The position numbers and the translations under genes are program-made. A stretch of DNA of 64,000 bases from Vibrio ulleungensis. Its GTDB lineage: Bacteria > Pseudomonadota > Gammaproteobacteria > Enterobacterales > Vibrionaceae. This document shows positions 15,975 through 25,706 of this stretch, piece after piece. The notes beneath the pieces are model-generated. The model did not search any database. It was not told where the DNA came from and saw only the letters and a list, made by a program, of their open reading frames with translations. The stretch is from the NCBI RefSeq assembly GCF_016900875.1, contig NZ_JAFEUM010000003.1:1-64000 (forward strand). The letters are read 5' to 3'. The first letter of the stretch is position 1, and every line of letters starts with the position of its first letter.

Positions 15975-16874
15975 ATGAGTACACCTCAGTCGGCGATTGT
16001 GCCACAAGCGGGTCCATTTGCCCTTTACGTACAGTTAGATATCGTCAATAACGCGCAAGACGTTTTGGCGCGCATTAATACCATTCCCGCGCTGGTTGAC
16101 GAGCTGAACAAGCAGGATCCAAATGCGCAATTGACAGTAGCCTTTGCTTTTTCAGCGCCTTTTTTTGAGCGTATTGGCGCTGCGTACCCAAGCGATTTGG
16201 TACCATTTGCCACATTAGGTGAAGGGGAGTTGTCGGCGCAAGCGACTCAAGCCGATATGTTGGTTCACCTTCACTCGACACGCCATGATTTGCATTTCTA
16301 CATGCTGAGCAAGTTACTGGAAGGGATGGCAGAAAACCTAAACGTGGTCGATGAAACCTACGGGTTCCGTTATTTAGACGCTCGTGACATGACCGGCTTT
16401 GTCGATGGGACTGAAAACCCAGTCACAGAGGCTGATAGAGAAGAAGTCGCTATAATTGATGGTGGTGAGTTCGCCGGTGGCAGTTTTGTGTTAGCACAAC
16501 GCTTTGAACACAAAATGCCAGCGTGGAATGCGCTGTCTGTTGCTCAGCAAGAAGCCAAGATTGGTCGTACTAAGCCAGATTCTATCGAGTTGGATGATGT
16601 ACCCGCAGACTCTCATGTAGGCCGTGTAGACATTAAGGAAGAAGGTGTAGGACTAAAAATTGTTCGTCACAGCTTACCGTATGGCTCTGTGTCGGGTGAG
16701 CATGGTCTATTGTTCTTGAGCTACTGTAATCGCATGCACAATATTCAAACCATGTTAGACAGCATGTATGGTGTGACAGATGGTACCTATGATCAGCTTT
16801 TACGTTTTACAAAAGCGGTTAACAGCGCTTACTACTTCGCTCCGTCACAACAGCAATTGGCTGCTCTAGCGTAA
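15975..16874 (+). CDS. yfeX: Dyp-type haem peroxidase (YfeX-like)
   Basis: 299 residues with the Dyp peroxidase signature GFVDGTENP (catalytic aspartate in the GxxDG motif, about residues 138-146), and a haem-proximal histidine in DSHVGR (about 213). The downstream RHSLPYGSVSGEHGLLFLSY contains the conserved distal arginine region. There is no signal peptide, so it is cytoplasmic, as is E. coli YfeX. The family oxidises porphyrinogens and dyes with peroxide; a proposed role in releasing iron from haem is disputed. It follows the YfeZ-like gene. Confidence 0.93.
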   Translation: MSTPQSAIVPQAGPFALYVQLDIVNNAQDVLARINTIPALVDELNKQDPNAQLTVAFAFSAPFFERIGAAYPSDLVPFATLGEGELSAQATQADMLVHLHSTRHDLHFYMLSKLLEGMAENLNVVDETYGFRYLDARDMTGFVDGTENPVTEADREEVAIIDGGEFAGGSFVLAQRFEHKMPAWNALSVAQQEAKIGRTKPDSIELDDVPADSHVGRVDIKEEGVGLKIVRHSLPYGSVSGEHGLLFLSYCNRMHNIQTMLDSMYGVTDGTYDQLLRFTKAVNSAYYFAPSQQQLAALA

Positions 16875-16903
16875 TCATTGGCATAAAAATTAAGCGTAAT
16901 CGC

Positions 16904-16930
16904 TAAAGTTCCTATTACCATGGCCGCTAT
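16904..16930 (+). promoter_or_regulatory. Sigma-28 (FliA) promoter for flagellin 1
   Basis: TAAAGTTC at 16904-16911, then an 11-base spacer, then GCCGCTAT at 16923-16930. The consensus is TAAAGTTT-N11-GCCGATAA, so 13 of 16 positions match with exact spacing. The start codon is about 37 bases downstream. Confidence 0.85.
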
Positions 16931-16967
16931 CATTGAGAACCCTAAATTTAGGTAAAATGACGCGGCT

Positions 16968-18101
16968 ATGTCGATCACTATCGCGACCAACGTGCCAGCT
17001 CTTAAGGCGCAGCGGTCATTAAATCAGTCAACACAACTGCTCAATCAATCGCTTGAGCGGCTAGCGTCTGGGCACCGTATTAATAGTGCTAAAGACGATG
17101 CGGCGGGTTTACAGATATCCAATCGACTCACCTCCCAAATTAGAGGCATTGACGTTGCGATGCGCAATGGCAACGACTCCCTTTCTATTATGCAAACCGC
17201 CGAAGGCGCGATGCAGGAGTCGACTAACATCTTGCAGCGTATGCGAGATTTGTCGTTGCAATCCTCAAATGGTTCAAACAGCTCTGCAGAAAGAGAGGCG
17301 CTTCAGCAAGAAGTTGCGGCATTAGACGATGAACTTAACCGCATTGCCGAAACCACAAGCTTTGGTGGTCAGCGCCTGCTAAATGGTAGCTTTGGTACAT
17401 CAAGTTTCCAAATCGGTGCCAGCGCTGGCGAGGCAGTTGCTGTAACCCTGATGGACATGCGCAGTGACGCGTTTGGTATGAGTAGTGCTGTTCATACTGC
17501 AAACCTTCCTGTCGGCTCTGACTGGCGTGTAGACGCTAGCAATCAAGACTTAACTCTGAACTGGCAAGACAACCTGGGACAGAATCAATCGTTATCGCTT
17601 GCACTCAAACAGGGTGACGATTTAGAACAGGTCGCAACCTATATCAATGGGCAAACCGACGAAGTCAGTGCCTCGGTGGATGAACAAGGTCAACTGCAAC
17701 TGGTTCGTGCCACAGCAAAAGGGGCCGGTGCACTTACTATTAGCGGCTCGTTTGCGACGCAAATTGGTGGTTTATCAACACAAGTGTCCTCTATCAAGCA
17801 AGTGGATATTAGCAGTGTTGGTGGCGCTCAGTCAGCGGTATCGATGATCGACAGTGCGCTCGAGTATGTCGATTCTCAAAGGGCCTATTTGGGTGCCAAC
17901 CAAAATCGTATTGAGCATGCCTTGAACAATCTGTCGAATACTCAAGAAAACTTGTCGGCATCGAATAGTCGAATCTTAGATACCGACTACGCAAAAGAAA
18001 CCACGGCAATGCTCAAGCAGCAAATCTTACAACAAGTTTCTACCACCATATTAGCGCAGGCAAAACAAACGCCTAATTTAGCCCTCACGCTACTGTCATA
18101 A
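16968..18101 (+). CDS. Flagellin (polar-filament type), diverged paralogue
   Basis: 377 residues without a signal peptide, as expected for a protein exported by the flagellar apparatus. The N-terminal D0/D1 region has [19 protein letters not shown] (about 34-52) and the [21 protein letters not shown] stretch; the C-terminal coiled coil (about 285-377) is also typical. The middle domain is short, with no Salmonella-like hypervariable insertion. Its last residues are LTLLS rather than the common LSLLG. The ribosome site before the ATG is weak. A sigma-28 promoter lies upstream. It is paired with a second flagellin 517 bases on, with no other flagellar genes in view, so this is a stand-alone flagellin locus. 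Confidence 0.94.
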   Translation: MSITIATNVPALKAQRSLNQSTQLLNQSLERLASGHRINSAKDDAAGLQISNRLTSQIRGIDVAMRNGNDSLSIMQTAEGAMQESTNILQRMRDLSLQSSNGSNSSAEREALQQEVAALDDELNRIAETTSFGGQRLLNGSFGTSSFQIGASAGEAVAVTLMDMRSDAFGMSSAVHTANLPVGSDWRVDASNQDLTLNWQDNLGQNQSLSLALKQGDDLEQVATYINGQTDEVSASVDEQGQLQLVRATAKGAGALTISGSFATQIGGLSTQVSSIKQVDISSVGGAQSAVSMIDSALEYVDSQRAYLGANQNRIEHALNNLSNTQENLSASNSRILDTDYAKETTAMLKQQILQQVSTTILAQAKQTPNLALTLLS

Positions 18102-18507
18102 CCTTAATTGTCCAGTAGATGCACACTTTAGTGTGAGCATTAATCAACGGGATAAAGCGTCCTCTGACATATTGGCCACATCTCATTTCTCGCTTAACCA
18201 TGAATAATCAAGCGCGGCACACAGGGTTAATACGTTGCGTCAATAGGGTATGCAATAGAGACGAAAAGTGCGGCTGTGAGTGCATAAACTTGTGCGGTTT
18301 AAAATGTAAGCATTATAGCGAAGGGGATGATTAGCCTTGGTGGGTGTTCTGACTTGCTTATGAGTTAACGCTTTAAATATAAAGGAATTTCTGACAAGCA
18401 AAAGAATGGTTTTTCTACCTTGTATCGACGTGTATCAGCCAAACTTTAGTCATTCGAAAGACTTTTTTTTATTTTCGTTATTTAGGCCAAAAAACCTCTT
18501 TTTTCGT
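18102..18507. other. Intergenic region between the two flagellin genes
   Basis: Just after the first flagellin a perfect 14-base palindrome CACACTTTAGTGTG (18122-18135) could form a short hairpin but has no T run. I see no open frame with a ribosome site and no convincing sigma-54 promoter, which matters because flaA-type genes of V. cholerae use sigma-54. Confidence 0.5.
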
Positions 18508-18534
18508 TAAAGCTTTTCCAATCCGTGTCGTTAA
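18508..18534 (+). promoter_or_regulatory. Sigma-28 (FliA) promoter for flagellin 2
   Basis: TAAAGCTT at 18508-18515, an exact 11-base spacer, and GTCGTTAA at 18527-18534, matching the FliA consensus at 13 of 16 positions. It leaves a leader of roughly 75-80 bases before the ATG at 18619. Confidence 0.82.
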
Positions 18535-18618
18535 TAAAAGTAACTTTGAGAGAACAACTTGGTTTTTCGAGACGTCGAAAACCGCACTAACCGGAAAATC
18601 AATTGGAGACTTACTATT

Positions 18619-19758
18619 ATGGCAATTTCAGTAAACACTAACGTAGCAGCAATGACCGCTCAACGTCACCTAAACAACGCATCATCAGCACAACAAGGTT
18701 CTATGGAGCGTCTATCATCAGGGTTTCGCATTAACAGTGCAAAAGACGACGCAGCTGGTCTACAAATTTCTAACCGCTTAAACGCACAAAGCCGCGGTCT
18801 AGAAGTTGCAGTACGCAACGCTAACGATGGTATTTCTATTGCGCAAACTGCAGAAGGTGCAATGAATGAAAGCACTAACATCCTTCAACGTATGCGTGAT
18901 TTGTCTTTGCAATCTGCGAACGGCTCAAACTCAAAAGCAGAGCGTGTAGCGATTCAAGAAGAAATCGGTGCACTGGATAACGAACTAAACCGTATTGCTG
19001 AGACTACAGCATTTGGTGGTAACCGCCTTCTTAACGGTACACACGGTACTAAATCATTCCAAATTGGCTCGAACAGCGGTGAAGCGGTTCAGCTAACACT
19101 AAACAACATGCGCTCTGATACAGCAGACATGGGTGGTAAATCATTTGTTTCAGGCAGTGCAAAAACACCTGACTGGACTGTACAAGCGGGTACTGAGCAA
19201 CTAGACATCTCTTACACCGACAAAGATGGCGCAGCTCAAACTCTAAACATCACAGCTAAAGTTGGCGACGACATCGAGCAACTTGCTACTTACATCAACG
19301 GTCAGACTGACGACCTACAAGCGTCGGTTGGCGAAGATGGTACGCTACAAGTGTTCTCTGGCAACAACAACGTTGATAACGCCACAGCAGTGACTTTTGC
19401 GGGAACATTGGGCTCTGATCTAGCAATGGGTGCTGGTGTTGATAAGACGGTACACGACATTGATGTAACCTCTGTAGCGGGCGCTCAAGAAGCGGTTTCT
19501 ATCATCGATACAGCGCTTAAGTCTGTTGACAGTCATCGTGCAGAACTGGGGGCATTCCAGAACCGTTTTGACCACGCAATCAACAACTTAGATAACATTA
19601 ACGAAAATGTTAATGCATCTCAAAGCCGTATCAAAGATACCGACTTTGCTAAAGAGACAACCTCTATGACTAAATCTCAAATTTTAGGTCAGGCGTCTAC
19701 GTCAATCCTAGCACAAGCTAAGCAAGCGCCTAACTCGGCACTGAGCCTACTTGGCTAA
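18619..19758 (+). CDS. Flagellin (polar-filament type)
   Basis: 379 residues from the ATG at 18619, which has GGAG upstream. The D0/D1 signatures are canonical ([37 protein letters not shown]), the middle domain is compact, and the end is the usual ALSLLG. Codon use (many CTA, CGT, GTA, AAC codons) looks like a highly expressed gene, more so than the first flagellin. It has its own sigma-28 promoter and terminator. Neighbouring genes are unrelated to motility. The exact Vibrio flagellin name (A to F) cannot be set without alignment. Confidence 0.96.
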   Translation: MAISVNTNVAAMTAQRHLNNASSAQQGSMERLSSGFRINSAKDDAAGLQISNRLNAQSRGLEVAVRNANDGISIAQTAEGAMNESTNILQRMRDLSLQSANGSNSKAERVAIQEEIGALDNELNRIAETTAFGGNRLLNGTHGTKSFQIGSNSGEAVQLTLNNMRSDTADMGGKSFVSGSAKTPDWTVQAGTEQLDISYTDKDGAAQTLNITAKVGDDIEQLATYINGQTDDLQASVGEDGTLQVFSGNNNVDNATAVTFAGTLGSDLAMGAGVDKTVHDIDVTSVAGAQEAVSIIDTALKSVDSHRAELGAFQNRFDHAINNLDNINENVNASQSRIKDTDFAKETTSMTKSQILGQASTSILAQAKQAPNSALSLLG

Positions 19759-19783
19759 TCGTTAAGTCTAAAAAGCACCAAAA

Positions 19784-19810
19784 AGAATCCAGCTTCGGCT
19801 GGATTTTTTT
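19784..19810 (+). terminator. Rho-independent terminator after flagellin 2
   Basis: Stem AATCCAGC/GCTGGATT closed by a stable TTCG loop and followed by T7. Confidence 0.9.
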
Positions 19811-19875
19811 ATTGCCTTACGAATGACGACGTTGAATATACTTCAGCGACACGGTTTGCAACAGCACGGTAATGT

Positions 19876-20376
19876 CTATTCGAACTCTAAACGCATTTCT
19901 GCAATTTGGGATTTCATATTATTGATGCACTCAAAGGTGTCATCCACAATATCGACATCATATTCGCCACCAAATATGTTTTCTTTACCAAAGTCGTAGG
20001 TGATTTCGTAATTGTCGTAGGCTGAATCGGCATTTACTCCGTCGCAACTTTCGTGCAGTGCGTACCAACGGTCTTCTACGTCTTCTAATTTTTCGCGCGT
20101 AATATCAAAATAGTCGACCAGTGCAAAGGCTTCATCAATTCTAGATTGGAGAAAATTAATCCTATCGCGATAGTTACTCGCATTATATTTGAAGTCATAG
20201 GTGCAAATGTCTTCGTAACGCTCTACGCCTTCATTATAGTGTCGCATCATCGACCGATCTTTGCTCATGGTTCGATCCCAATTGCTGTCGGTACACGACA
20301 ACGCAGATACGGGAGAAGAGACCAGTACCCCAAGGGTTATAGTGACAGATGAAAGTAAGATAGCTCTGGAATGCAT
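19876..20376 (-). CDS. Secreted or periplasmic protein, function unknown
   Basis: 166 residues with a clear signal peptide (MHSRAILLSSVTITLGVLVSSPVSALS; cleavage near VSA-LS). The mature part is acidic and rich in Y, D, N and E, with four cysteines (C28, then the ones in EDICTYD, HESCDGV and FECINN) that could form two disulfides. The middle is likely helical (RINFLQSRIDEAFALVDYF). I do not recognise the family. It stands alone, convergent with the flagellin gene and on the same strand as crr, separated from it by a terminator and over 200 bases. Confidence 0.7.
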   Translation of the reverse strand: MHSRAILLSSVTITLGVLVSSPVSALSCTDSNWDRTMSKDRSMMRHYNEGVERYEDICTYDFKYNASNYRDRINFLQSRIDEAFALVDYFDITREKLEDVEDRWYALHESCDGVNADSAYDNYEITYDFGKENIFGGEYDVDIVDDTFECINNMKSQIAEMRLEFE

Positions 20377-20565
20377 GTCATGTTCCTTATGTCAGGCTTC
20401 GAGATTTTTGATGAAGTGATAACTAATCAGATACTTTATAACGAGTTTTTGGAATAGACTAGTGCAAACCGATGGGAGTGCGTCACATTTCAAATCAACA
20501 AGTTAGCTAACCAGAAATTATTGTATGACCTAATTGTTATCGCCACTTACGTTGTCTTTAGATAC

Positions 20566-20593
20566 AAAAAAACCACCCGAAGGTGGTTTTTTT
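20566..20593 (-). terminator. Rho-independent terminator after crr
   Basis: Read on the minus strand: stem CCACC-TTCG-GGTGG extended by A and T runs on both sides, ending the pts transcript. The symmetrical A/T flanks could work in both directions. Confidence 0.85.
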
Positions 20594-20609
20594 CATAAAC
20601 GGTTAACGC

Positions 20610-21119
20610 TTACTTTGTAACGCGTAGTACAGGTGTTTCACCAACAACAACTTCACCAGCAAGCTTGTTCAGCTCTTTGATTTCGTCCATGTTAGAGATA
20701 ACAACAGGCGTTAGAGTTGATTTTGCTTTTTCTTCTAGGAAAGCCAAATCAAATTCGATAACAGTGTCGCCTGCTTTAACTTCTTGACCTTCTTCAGCGA
20801 TACGTGTGAAACCTTCGCCTTTAAGTTCTACAGTGTCGATACCAAAGTGAACGAATAGCTCAATGCCGTCGTTTGATTCGATAGAGAATGCGTGGTTAGT
20901 TTCGAAGATCTTACCAATGGTGCCGTTTACAGGTGCAACCATTTTGTTGCCTGCGGGCTTGATAGCAATACCGTCACCAACGATCTTTTCAGCGAATACT
21001 ACATCTGGCACATCTTCAATGTTTACGATTTCGCCAGACAGTGGAGAAATAATGTCAATAGCGCCAGCATCAACGTTGTCGTCAGATACCAGTTTTTTTA
21101 GCTTGTCAAACAGACCCAT
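20610..21119 (-). CDS. crr: Glucose-specific PTS enzyme EIIA (Crr)
   Basis: 169 residues, the full length of the E. coli protein. The phosphorylated histidine is H91 (ELFVHFGID), helped by H76 (FETNHAFSI). Crr receives phosphate from HPr and passes it to membrane EIIBC proteins; its phosphorylation state controls adenylate cyclase and inducer exclusion. It is downstream of ptsI with a 105-base gap. The nagE gene elsewhere in this window lacks an EIIA domain, so Crr is a likely phosphate donor for it. Confidence 0.97.
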   Translation of the reverse strand: MGLFDKLKKLVSDDNVDAGAIDIISPLSGEIVNIEDVPDVVFAEKIVGDGIAIKPAGNKMVAPVNGTIGKIFETNHAFSIESNDGIELFVHFGIDTVELKGEGFTRIAEEGQEVKAGDTVIEFDLAFLEEKAKSTLTPVVISNMDEIKELNKLAGEVVVGETPVLRVTK

Positions 21120-21224
21120 CGTGTCGTGCTCCTAAGTATTTATTAATTCTGTCCGAATTATAGTACAACAACTCACGAAAATAGACGACATTTTTTGCCG
21201 TCTATTACGTTGAATTGCCTAATT

Positions 21225-22946
21225 TTATGAATGCTTCGCGATGAATTGGTCTACGTGAGCTTCTATTTCTGCCGCAGTAGCCATCTGAAGGGCTTCGTCG
21301 GCCATAACCTTCACTTCCGCAAAGTTTGCGTTGCGAATGATCTTCTTCACTTTAGGGATAGAGATACCGCTCATTGAGAACTCATCAAGACCCATACCAA
21401 GTAGGAGCAATGTTGCGCGTTCGTCGCCCGCCAATTCGCCACACATACCCGTCCATTTACCTTCTTTGTGAGAAGCGTCGATAACTTGCTTAATCACAGT
21501 AAGAACAGCTGGAGAGAGTGGGTTGTACAGGTGAGAAATCAACTCGTTACCACGGTCAACAGCCAATGTGTATTGGGTTAAATCGTTAGTGCCGATTGAG
21601 AAGAATGCGACTTCTTTCGCAAGGTGGTGAGCGATCGCAGCAGCGGCTGGAGTTTCAACCATTACGCCAATTTCGATATTTTCATCGAAGGCGATACCTT
21701 CTTCACGTAGCTCTGCTTTGTATTCTTCTATAGCGCTCTTAAGCTCACGGATCTCTTCAACTGAAATGATCATCGGGAACATAATACGAAGCTTGCCGTG
21801 TGCGGAAGCACGCAGAATACCACGCAATTGATCTTTAAGGATTTCACGACGGTCTAGGCTGATGCGAACCGCACGCCAACCCAAGAATGGGTTCATTTCT
21901 TGTGGAAGATCCATGTATGGAAGATCTTTGTCACCACCGATGTCCATAGTACGAATAATAATAGACTTATCACCCATGGCTTCGGCAACGTCTTTGTAAG
22001 CTTGATATTGCTCGTCTTCAGTTGGCAGTGCGTCGCGGTCCATAAATAGGAACTCTGTGCGGTACAAACCAACACATTCGCCACCGTTGCGGTTGATGCC
22101 TTCGCAATCTTTAACCGTACCAATGTTACCGCCAATCTCTACATGATGACCGTCTAGGGTAATCGCTGGAAGATCTTTTAGCTTAGCCAGTTCTTCTTTT
22201 TCGGCGATAAAGTCGTCACGAACTTTTTTCGCTTCAGCTAGTTCAGCGTCTGATGGATTGATAATGATCTTGTTGTTCATTGCATCCAAGATCAGCGTAT
22301 CGCCATTGTTCACTTTTTTGGTGATGTCGTTAGTGCCAACGATCGCTGGTAGTTCAAGTGAACGTGCCATGATAGAGGTGTGCGATGTGCGTCCACCGAT
22401 ATCACAGGCAAAACCAAGAACGTAGTCTAGGTTGATTTGAGCAGTCTCAGAAGGGGTAAGATCGTAAGCCACTAGGATCACTTCTTCATCGATATCAGCG
22501 AGAGACACGATGTTGATGCCCAGAGTATTCTTAACAAAACGCGTACCGATATCACGGATATCTGTGGCGCGTTCTTTTAGGTATTCGTCGTCTAACGACT
22601 CGAGAGCCGTCGCTTGCTCTTCAATGACAGAGTGAATTGCATTATCTGCATGCATGTGTTCGTCTTTGATGAGAGTGAGGATTTCCTCTTCTAACTCTTC
22701 ATCTTCCAGCAACATGATGTGGCCTTCAAAAATGGCCTCTTTCTCTTCACCGAAAGTTTCAAGTGCTTTTTGTTTTACAATTTCTAGTTGTGCTGCAGAT
22801 TTATCACGCGCATCGAAAAAACGTTGGACTTCGGAGTCGACTTGGTCAGCAGTAATTTTCTGTGTGTTTAGAACAATTTCGTCTTCTTGAAGAAGCAGTG
22901 CTTTACCAAACGCGATGCCTGGAGATGCTAGAATGCCTGAGATCAT
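21225..22946 (-). CDS. ptsI: PTS enzyme I (phosphoenolpyruvate-protein phosphotransferase)
   Basis: 573 residues. The phosphohistidine is H189 in [13 protein letters not shown], and the C-terminal PEP-binding barrel contains [24 protein letters not shown] and the catalytic acid cysteine in GMCGELAGD (about residue 502). It uses PEP to phosphorylate HPr. It lies between ptsH (178 bases upstream) and crr on the minus strand. A hairpin in the ptsH-ptsI gap may reduce read-through so that HPr is made in excess. Confidence 0.98.
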   Translation of the reverse strand: MISGILASPGIAFGKALLLQEDEIVLNTQKITADQVDSEVQRFFDARDKSAAQLEIVKQKALETFGEEKEAIFEGHIMLLEDEELEEEILTLIKDEHMHADNAIHSVIEEQATALESLDDEYLKERATDIRDIGTRFVKNTLGINIVSLADIDEEVILVAYDLTPSETAQINLDYVLGFACDIGGRTSHTSIMARSLELPAIVGTNDITKKVNNGDTLILDAMNNKIIINPSDAELAEAKKVRDDFIAEKEELAKLKDLPAITLDGHHVEIGGNIGTVKDCEGINRNGGECVGLYRTEFLFMDRDALPTEDEQYQAYKDVAEAMGDKSIIIRTMDIGGDKDLPYMDLPQEMNPFLGWRAVRISLDRREILKDQLRGILRASAHGKLRIMFPMIISVEEIRELKSAIEEYKAELREEGIAFDENIEIGVMVETPAAAAIAHHLAKEVAFFSIGTNDLTQYTLAVDRGNELISHLYNPLSPAVLTVIKQVIDASHKEGKWTGMCGELAGDERATLLLLGMGLDEFSMSGISIPKVKKIIRNANFAEVKVMADEALQMATAAEIEAHVDQFIAKHS

Positions 22947-23069
22947 AATCTTACCTTTATCGGAGACTTACCTATTTTAGCGGTAAGTTACGGAAGTTGT
23001 GCAGAATGAAACAGTGTTGCTCACCCAATTAATTACTAAGGTTTAGTTTAATCAGGGCCCTATTTCAAC

Positions 23070-23100
23070 AAAGCCACTCGGTTTTTACCCCAGTGGCTTT
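23070..23100 (-). terminator. Hairpin between ptsH and ptsI, possible partial terminator or processing site
   Basis: Stem AAAGCCACT/AGTGGCTTT with a 13-base loop, followed on the minus strand by TTTGTTG. The T run is weak, as expected for an attenuator or an mRNA end stabiliser inside the operon. Confidence 0.6.
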
Positions 23101-23124
23101 AAGATGTTTAACTATGGTAACGGA

Positions 23125-23382
23125 TTAGTGTAGCTCATCCATTAGAGCAACTAGGTGGTCAACAGCTTCTTGAGCTTGAGCACCTTCAGCAGAGATAGTC
23201 ACCAAAGTGCCTTTAACCAGACCTAGAGTCTGTAGCTTGAACAAGCTTTTTGCACTTGCGCTCTTGCCGTTAGAAGTCACAGTGATGTCTGCATCGAAAG
23301 ATTTTGCTTCTTTTACAAATTGTGCAGCTGGGCGAGTGTGTAGGCCGTTTTCTGCTGTGATTTCAACTTGCTTCTCGTACAT
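23125..23382 (-). CDS. ptsH: Phosphocarrier protein HPr
   Basis: 85 residues. The phosphorylated H15 lies in [12 protein letters not shown], and S46 (SAKSLFKLQ) matches the conserved regulatory-site position. HPr shuttles phosphate from enzyme I to the EIIA proteins, and in Vibrio also interacts with other regulators. It is the first gene of ptsH-ptsI-crr and follows cysK after a strong terminator and an interval of about 300 bases. Confidence 0.98.
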   Translation of the reverse strand: MYEKQVEITAENGLHTRPAAQFVKEAKSFDADITVTSNGKSASAKSLFKLQTLGLVKGTLVTISAEGAQAQEAVDHLVALMDELH

Positions 23383-23621
23383 GTGATTTACCCCATTTAT
23401 ATTGTTTTGTTGTATTCGATGACAGTTAGCTTAATAAGGGATCTGGTTCGTTGCCAGTTTTTCGCCTTAATTGAACAATTGAATGTTCATGCAAACCTGT
23501 ATCGTGGTTTTTTCGCAGGAGCTTATGTGTCTCCTTTTGCGAGGTTGCTTGCTTCGTTTTTTATTTTGAAGCAAAAAATAAAACATCCTGATATTAACAA
23601 ACAGTAATATTGGGTCAATAA
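23383..23621 (-). promoter_or_regulatory. ptsH upstream region with a TGAACA-N6-TGTTCA inverted repeat
   Basis: The gap between ptsH and the cysK terminator carries a perfect repeat TGAACA (23472-23477) / TGTTCA (23484-23489), shaped like a dimeric repressor site about 90 bases ahead of ptsH. It does not match the CRP or Cra consensus well. Nothing else is recognised in this stretch. Confidence 0.35.
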
Positions 23622-23645
23622 AAAAAGCCCCAAAAGGGGCTTTTT
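23622..23645 (-). terminator. Rho-independent terminator after cysK
   Basis: Stem AAAAAGCCCC/GGGGCTTTTT with an AAAA loop; T7 follows on the minus strand. Confidence 0.88.
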
Positions 23646-23682
23646 CGACCAAAAAATTGATTTAAATCGTACTTCAGAGTGC

Positions 23683-24651
23683 TTACTGTTGGTTCTCTTT
23701 GTCGCTAAAAATGCCCGCAAATAGTGCAGTACTTAGGTAACGCTCACCCGAGCTAGGCAGTACGGTTACAATAGTTTTTCCAGCAAATTCAGGTAGTTCA
23801 GCAATTCGGTTTGCCGCAACAACCGCCGCGCCCGAAGAGATACCTGCAAGAATACCTTCCTCTTCCATGAGACGACGCGCCATTTCGATCGCTTCATCAG
23901 AAGTTACAGACTCAACACGGTCAAGAAGCTCAAGATCCAAGTTTTCTGGAATAAAGCCAGCACCAATACCTTGAATTTTGTGTGGAGCAGGTTTTACTTC
24001 TTCGCCTGCAAGCACTTGGGCAATCACTGGAGACTCTGCAGGTTCAACAGCCACAGATGTGATTGCTTTGCCTTGAGTGCCTTTGATGTAACGACTTGTC
24101 CCAGTGATAGTACCACCTGTACCAACACCGGCGACGATAACATCCACTTCACCGTCGGTCGCATCCCAAATTTCAGGACCAGTGGTTTTTTCGTGAATGT
24201 CTGGGTTAGCAGGGTTGCTGAATTGTTGGAGAAGCAAGTATTTGCTTGGGTCTGAGGCAACAATTTCTTCTGCTTTGGCGATAGCGCCTTTCATACCTTT
24301 CGCCGCTTCAGTTAGCTCAAGGTTTGCACCCAGTGCTTTTAGAAGCTTACGACGTTCAAGACTCATTGACTCTGGCATAGTTAGAGTAAGTTTGTATCCA
24401 CGTGCTGCAGCAACAAACGCAAGAGCAATACCGGTGTTACCACTGGTTGGCTCAACAATTTCAATGCCTTCTTTAAGTGTGCCTGCTTTTTCTGCTTCCC
24501 AGATCATGTTGGCACCGATACGGTCTTTAACGCTGAAGCTCGGGTTACGCGCTTCTACTTTGGCCAGTACATTGCCTTTTGAAACACGGTTTAGGCGAAC
24601 GAGAGGTGAGTTACCAATAGTTAGGGTGTTGTCTTCGAAAATCTTGCTCAT
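23683..24651 (-). CDS. cysK: Cysteine synthase A (O-acetylserine sulfhydrylase)
   Basis: 322 residues. The PLP-binding lysine K42 is in [14 protein letters not shown], the substrate loop in [12 protein letters not shown], and the phosphate-binding loop in [10 protein letters not shown]. It makes cysteine from O-acetylserine and sulfide. In E. coli it also binds CysE and moonlights in toxin activation. It lies next to cysZ (sulfate uptake) and upstream of ptsHI-crr, the conserved cysZ-cysK-ptsH order. I did not see a clear CysB site. Confidence 0.97.
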   Translation of the reverse strand: MSKIFEDNTLTIGNSPLVRLNRVSKGNVLAKVEARNPSFSVKDRIGANMIWEAEKAGTLKEGIEIVEPTSGNTGIALAFVAAARGYKLTLTMPESMSLERRKLLKALGANLELTEAAKGMKGAIAKAEEIVASDPSKYLLLQQFSNPANPDIHEKTTGPEIWDATDGEVDVIVAGVGTGGTITGTSRYIKGTQGKAITSVAVEPAESPVIAQVLAGEEVKPAPHKIQGIGAGFIPENLDLELLDRVESVTSDEAIEMARRLMEEEGILAGISSGAAVVAANRIAELPEFAGKTIVTVLPSSGERYLSTALFAGIFSDKENQQ

Positions 24652-24783
24652 CGTATAGTCCTTTATCTGGAAATCGCTTTATGAGGTGAAGGAATAGGCT
24701 CCAATCACTATGGAGCCAGAATATCGTTCAATAGCGAAAAGGCAAAGTAATAAAAGGTTATATGATATGAGGTTAGCGCATGA

Positions 24784-25521
24784 TTATCGTGGCAATGCCG
24801 AGGTGTGTTGATACTTATCAACCCACATTGCCGTCGCACCGCATACCGCTATTGGCATGACCACAAGGTTCAGTAGTGGGACAGTCGTAAACAAACTCAC
24901 TAAAACCCCAAAACTATAAGCGCTGCCCTGATTTTGCTTTAGCTCTTGTCTCATGGTCGCAAAAGGTACTTTATGGTTGTCGAACGGATAGTCACAGTAT
25001 TGCACCGCAAGCATCCAAGCAGTGAACAAAAACCATAGAACGGGAGCCACTGTTTGGCCAAGCGCTGGGATCATCAAGAGCAAAAACAAACCGATGGCTT
25101 TAGGGATGGTGTACCATAATTTTTGCCATTCGCGTTTAAACACCCGTGGCAGATCTTTAATGACATCAAGCACGGTAGAGTTGTCTTGCCGTCCAGTAAG
25201 GTGATTTTCTACCTTTTCGGCGAGTAAGCCATTGAGTGGGGCAGCGATGAAGTTAGCCAGTGTGCTAAAGAAATAGGAAAACAGCCCAATTATGGTGATC
25301 ACTAATAATGGCCATAGAATATATTCAAGCCACATGAGCCACTGAGGCAAGTACGCTAGCCAGTTATCTATCCAAGTTCCTAAATTAGAAAACAGCAGAT
25401 AGAGTGCTATACCTACTATCACGATATTGGCCAATAGGGGCAGCAATACAAAGTGCCTAATACCCGGTTTGGTCGTGAGCTCCATGCCATATAAAAAATA
25501 GCCAAAACCCGAACGTGACAT
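24784..25521 (-). CDS. cysZ: Sulfate transporter CysZ
   Basis: 245 residues with four main hydrophobic regions, matching CysZ in length and in the N-terminal SGFGYFLYGM and PGIRHFVLLPLL blocks. It lets sulfate into the cell for cysteine synthesis. It lies upstream of cysK on the same strand with a 132-base gap, so the two may be separately started. It is divergent from zipA, as in E. coli. The conserved C-terminal region includes YCDYPFDNHKVPF. Confidence 0.92.
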   Translation of the reverse strand: MSRSGFGYFLYGMELTTKPGIRHFVLLPLLANIVIVGIALYLLFSNLGTWIDNWLAYLPQWLMWLEYILWPLLVITIIGLFSYFFSTLANFIAAPLNGLLAEKVENHLTGRQDNSTVLDVIKDLPRVFKREWQKLWYTIPKAIGLFLLLMIPALGQTVAPVLWFLFTAWMLAVQYCDYPFDNHKVPFATMRQELKQNQGSAYSFGVLVSLFTTVPLLNLVVMPIAVCGATAMWVDKYQHTSALPR

Positions 25522-25706
25522 AGTAAATCCTTGTTTCTGAGTAAAAATGTTATTGTAAACGGTTTAGCATTAAAGAAAAGCGTGCAGAAAATCACACCAC
25601 TTAAGGGTGTTACCGAAGATTATGATTCAAAACAGGTTACAATGTTTGCTAAAGTAGTTTTGGATAAGGTAACCGTGTTTACCGCTAAACCAGTTGAGAG
25701 TTCAGA

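Noticed and set aside
18102..18507. Sigma-54 promoter (GG-N10-GC) in front of flagellin 2
   Set aside because: Several near matches occur but all have wrong spacing; the sigma-28 match at 18508-18534 is much better.
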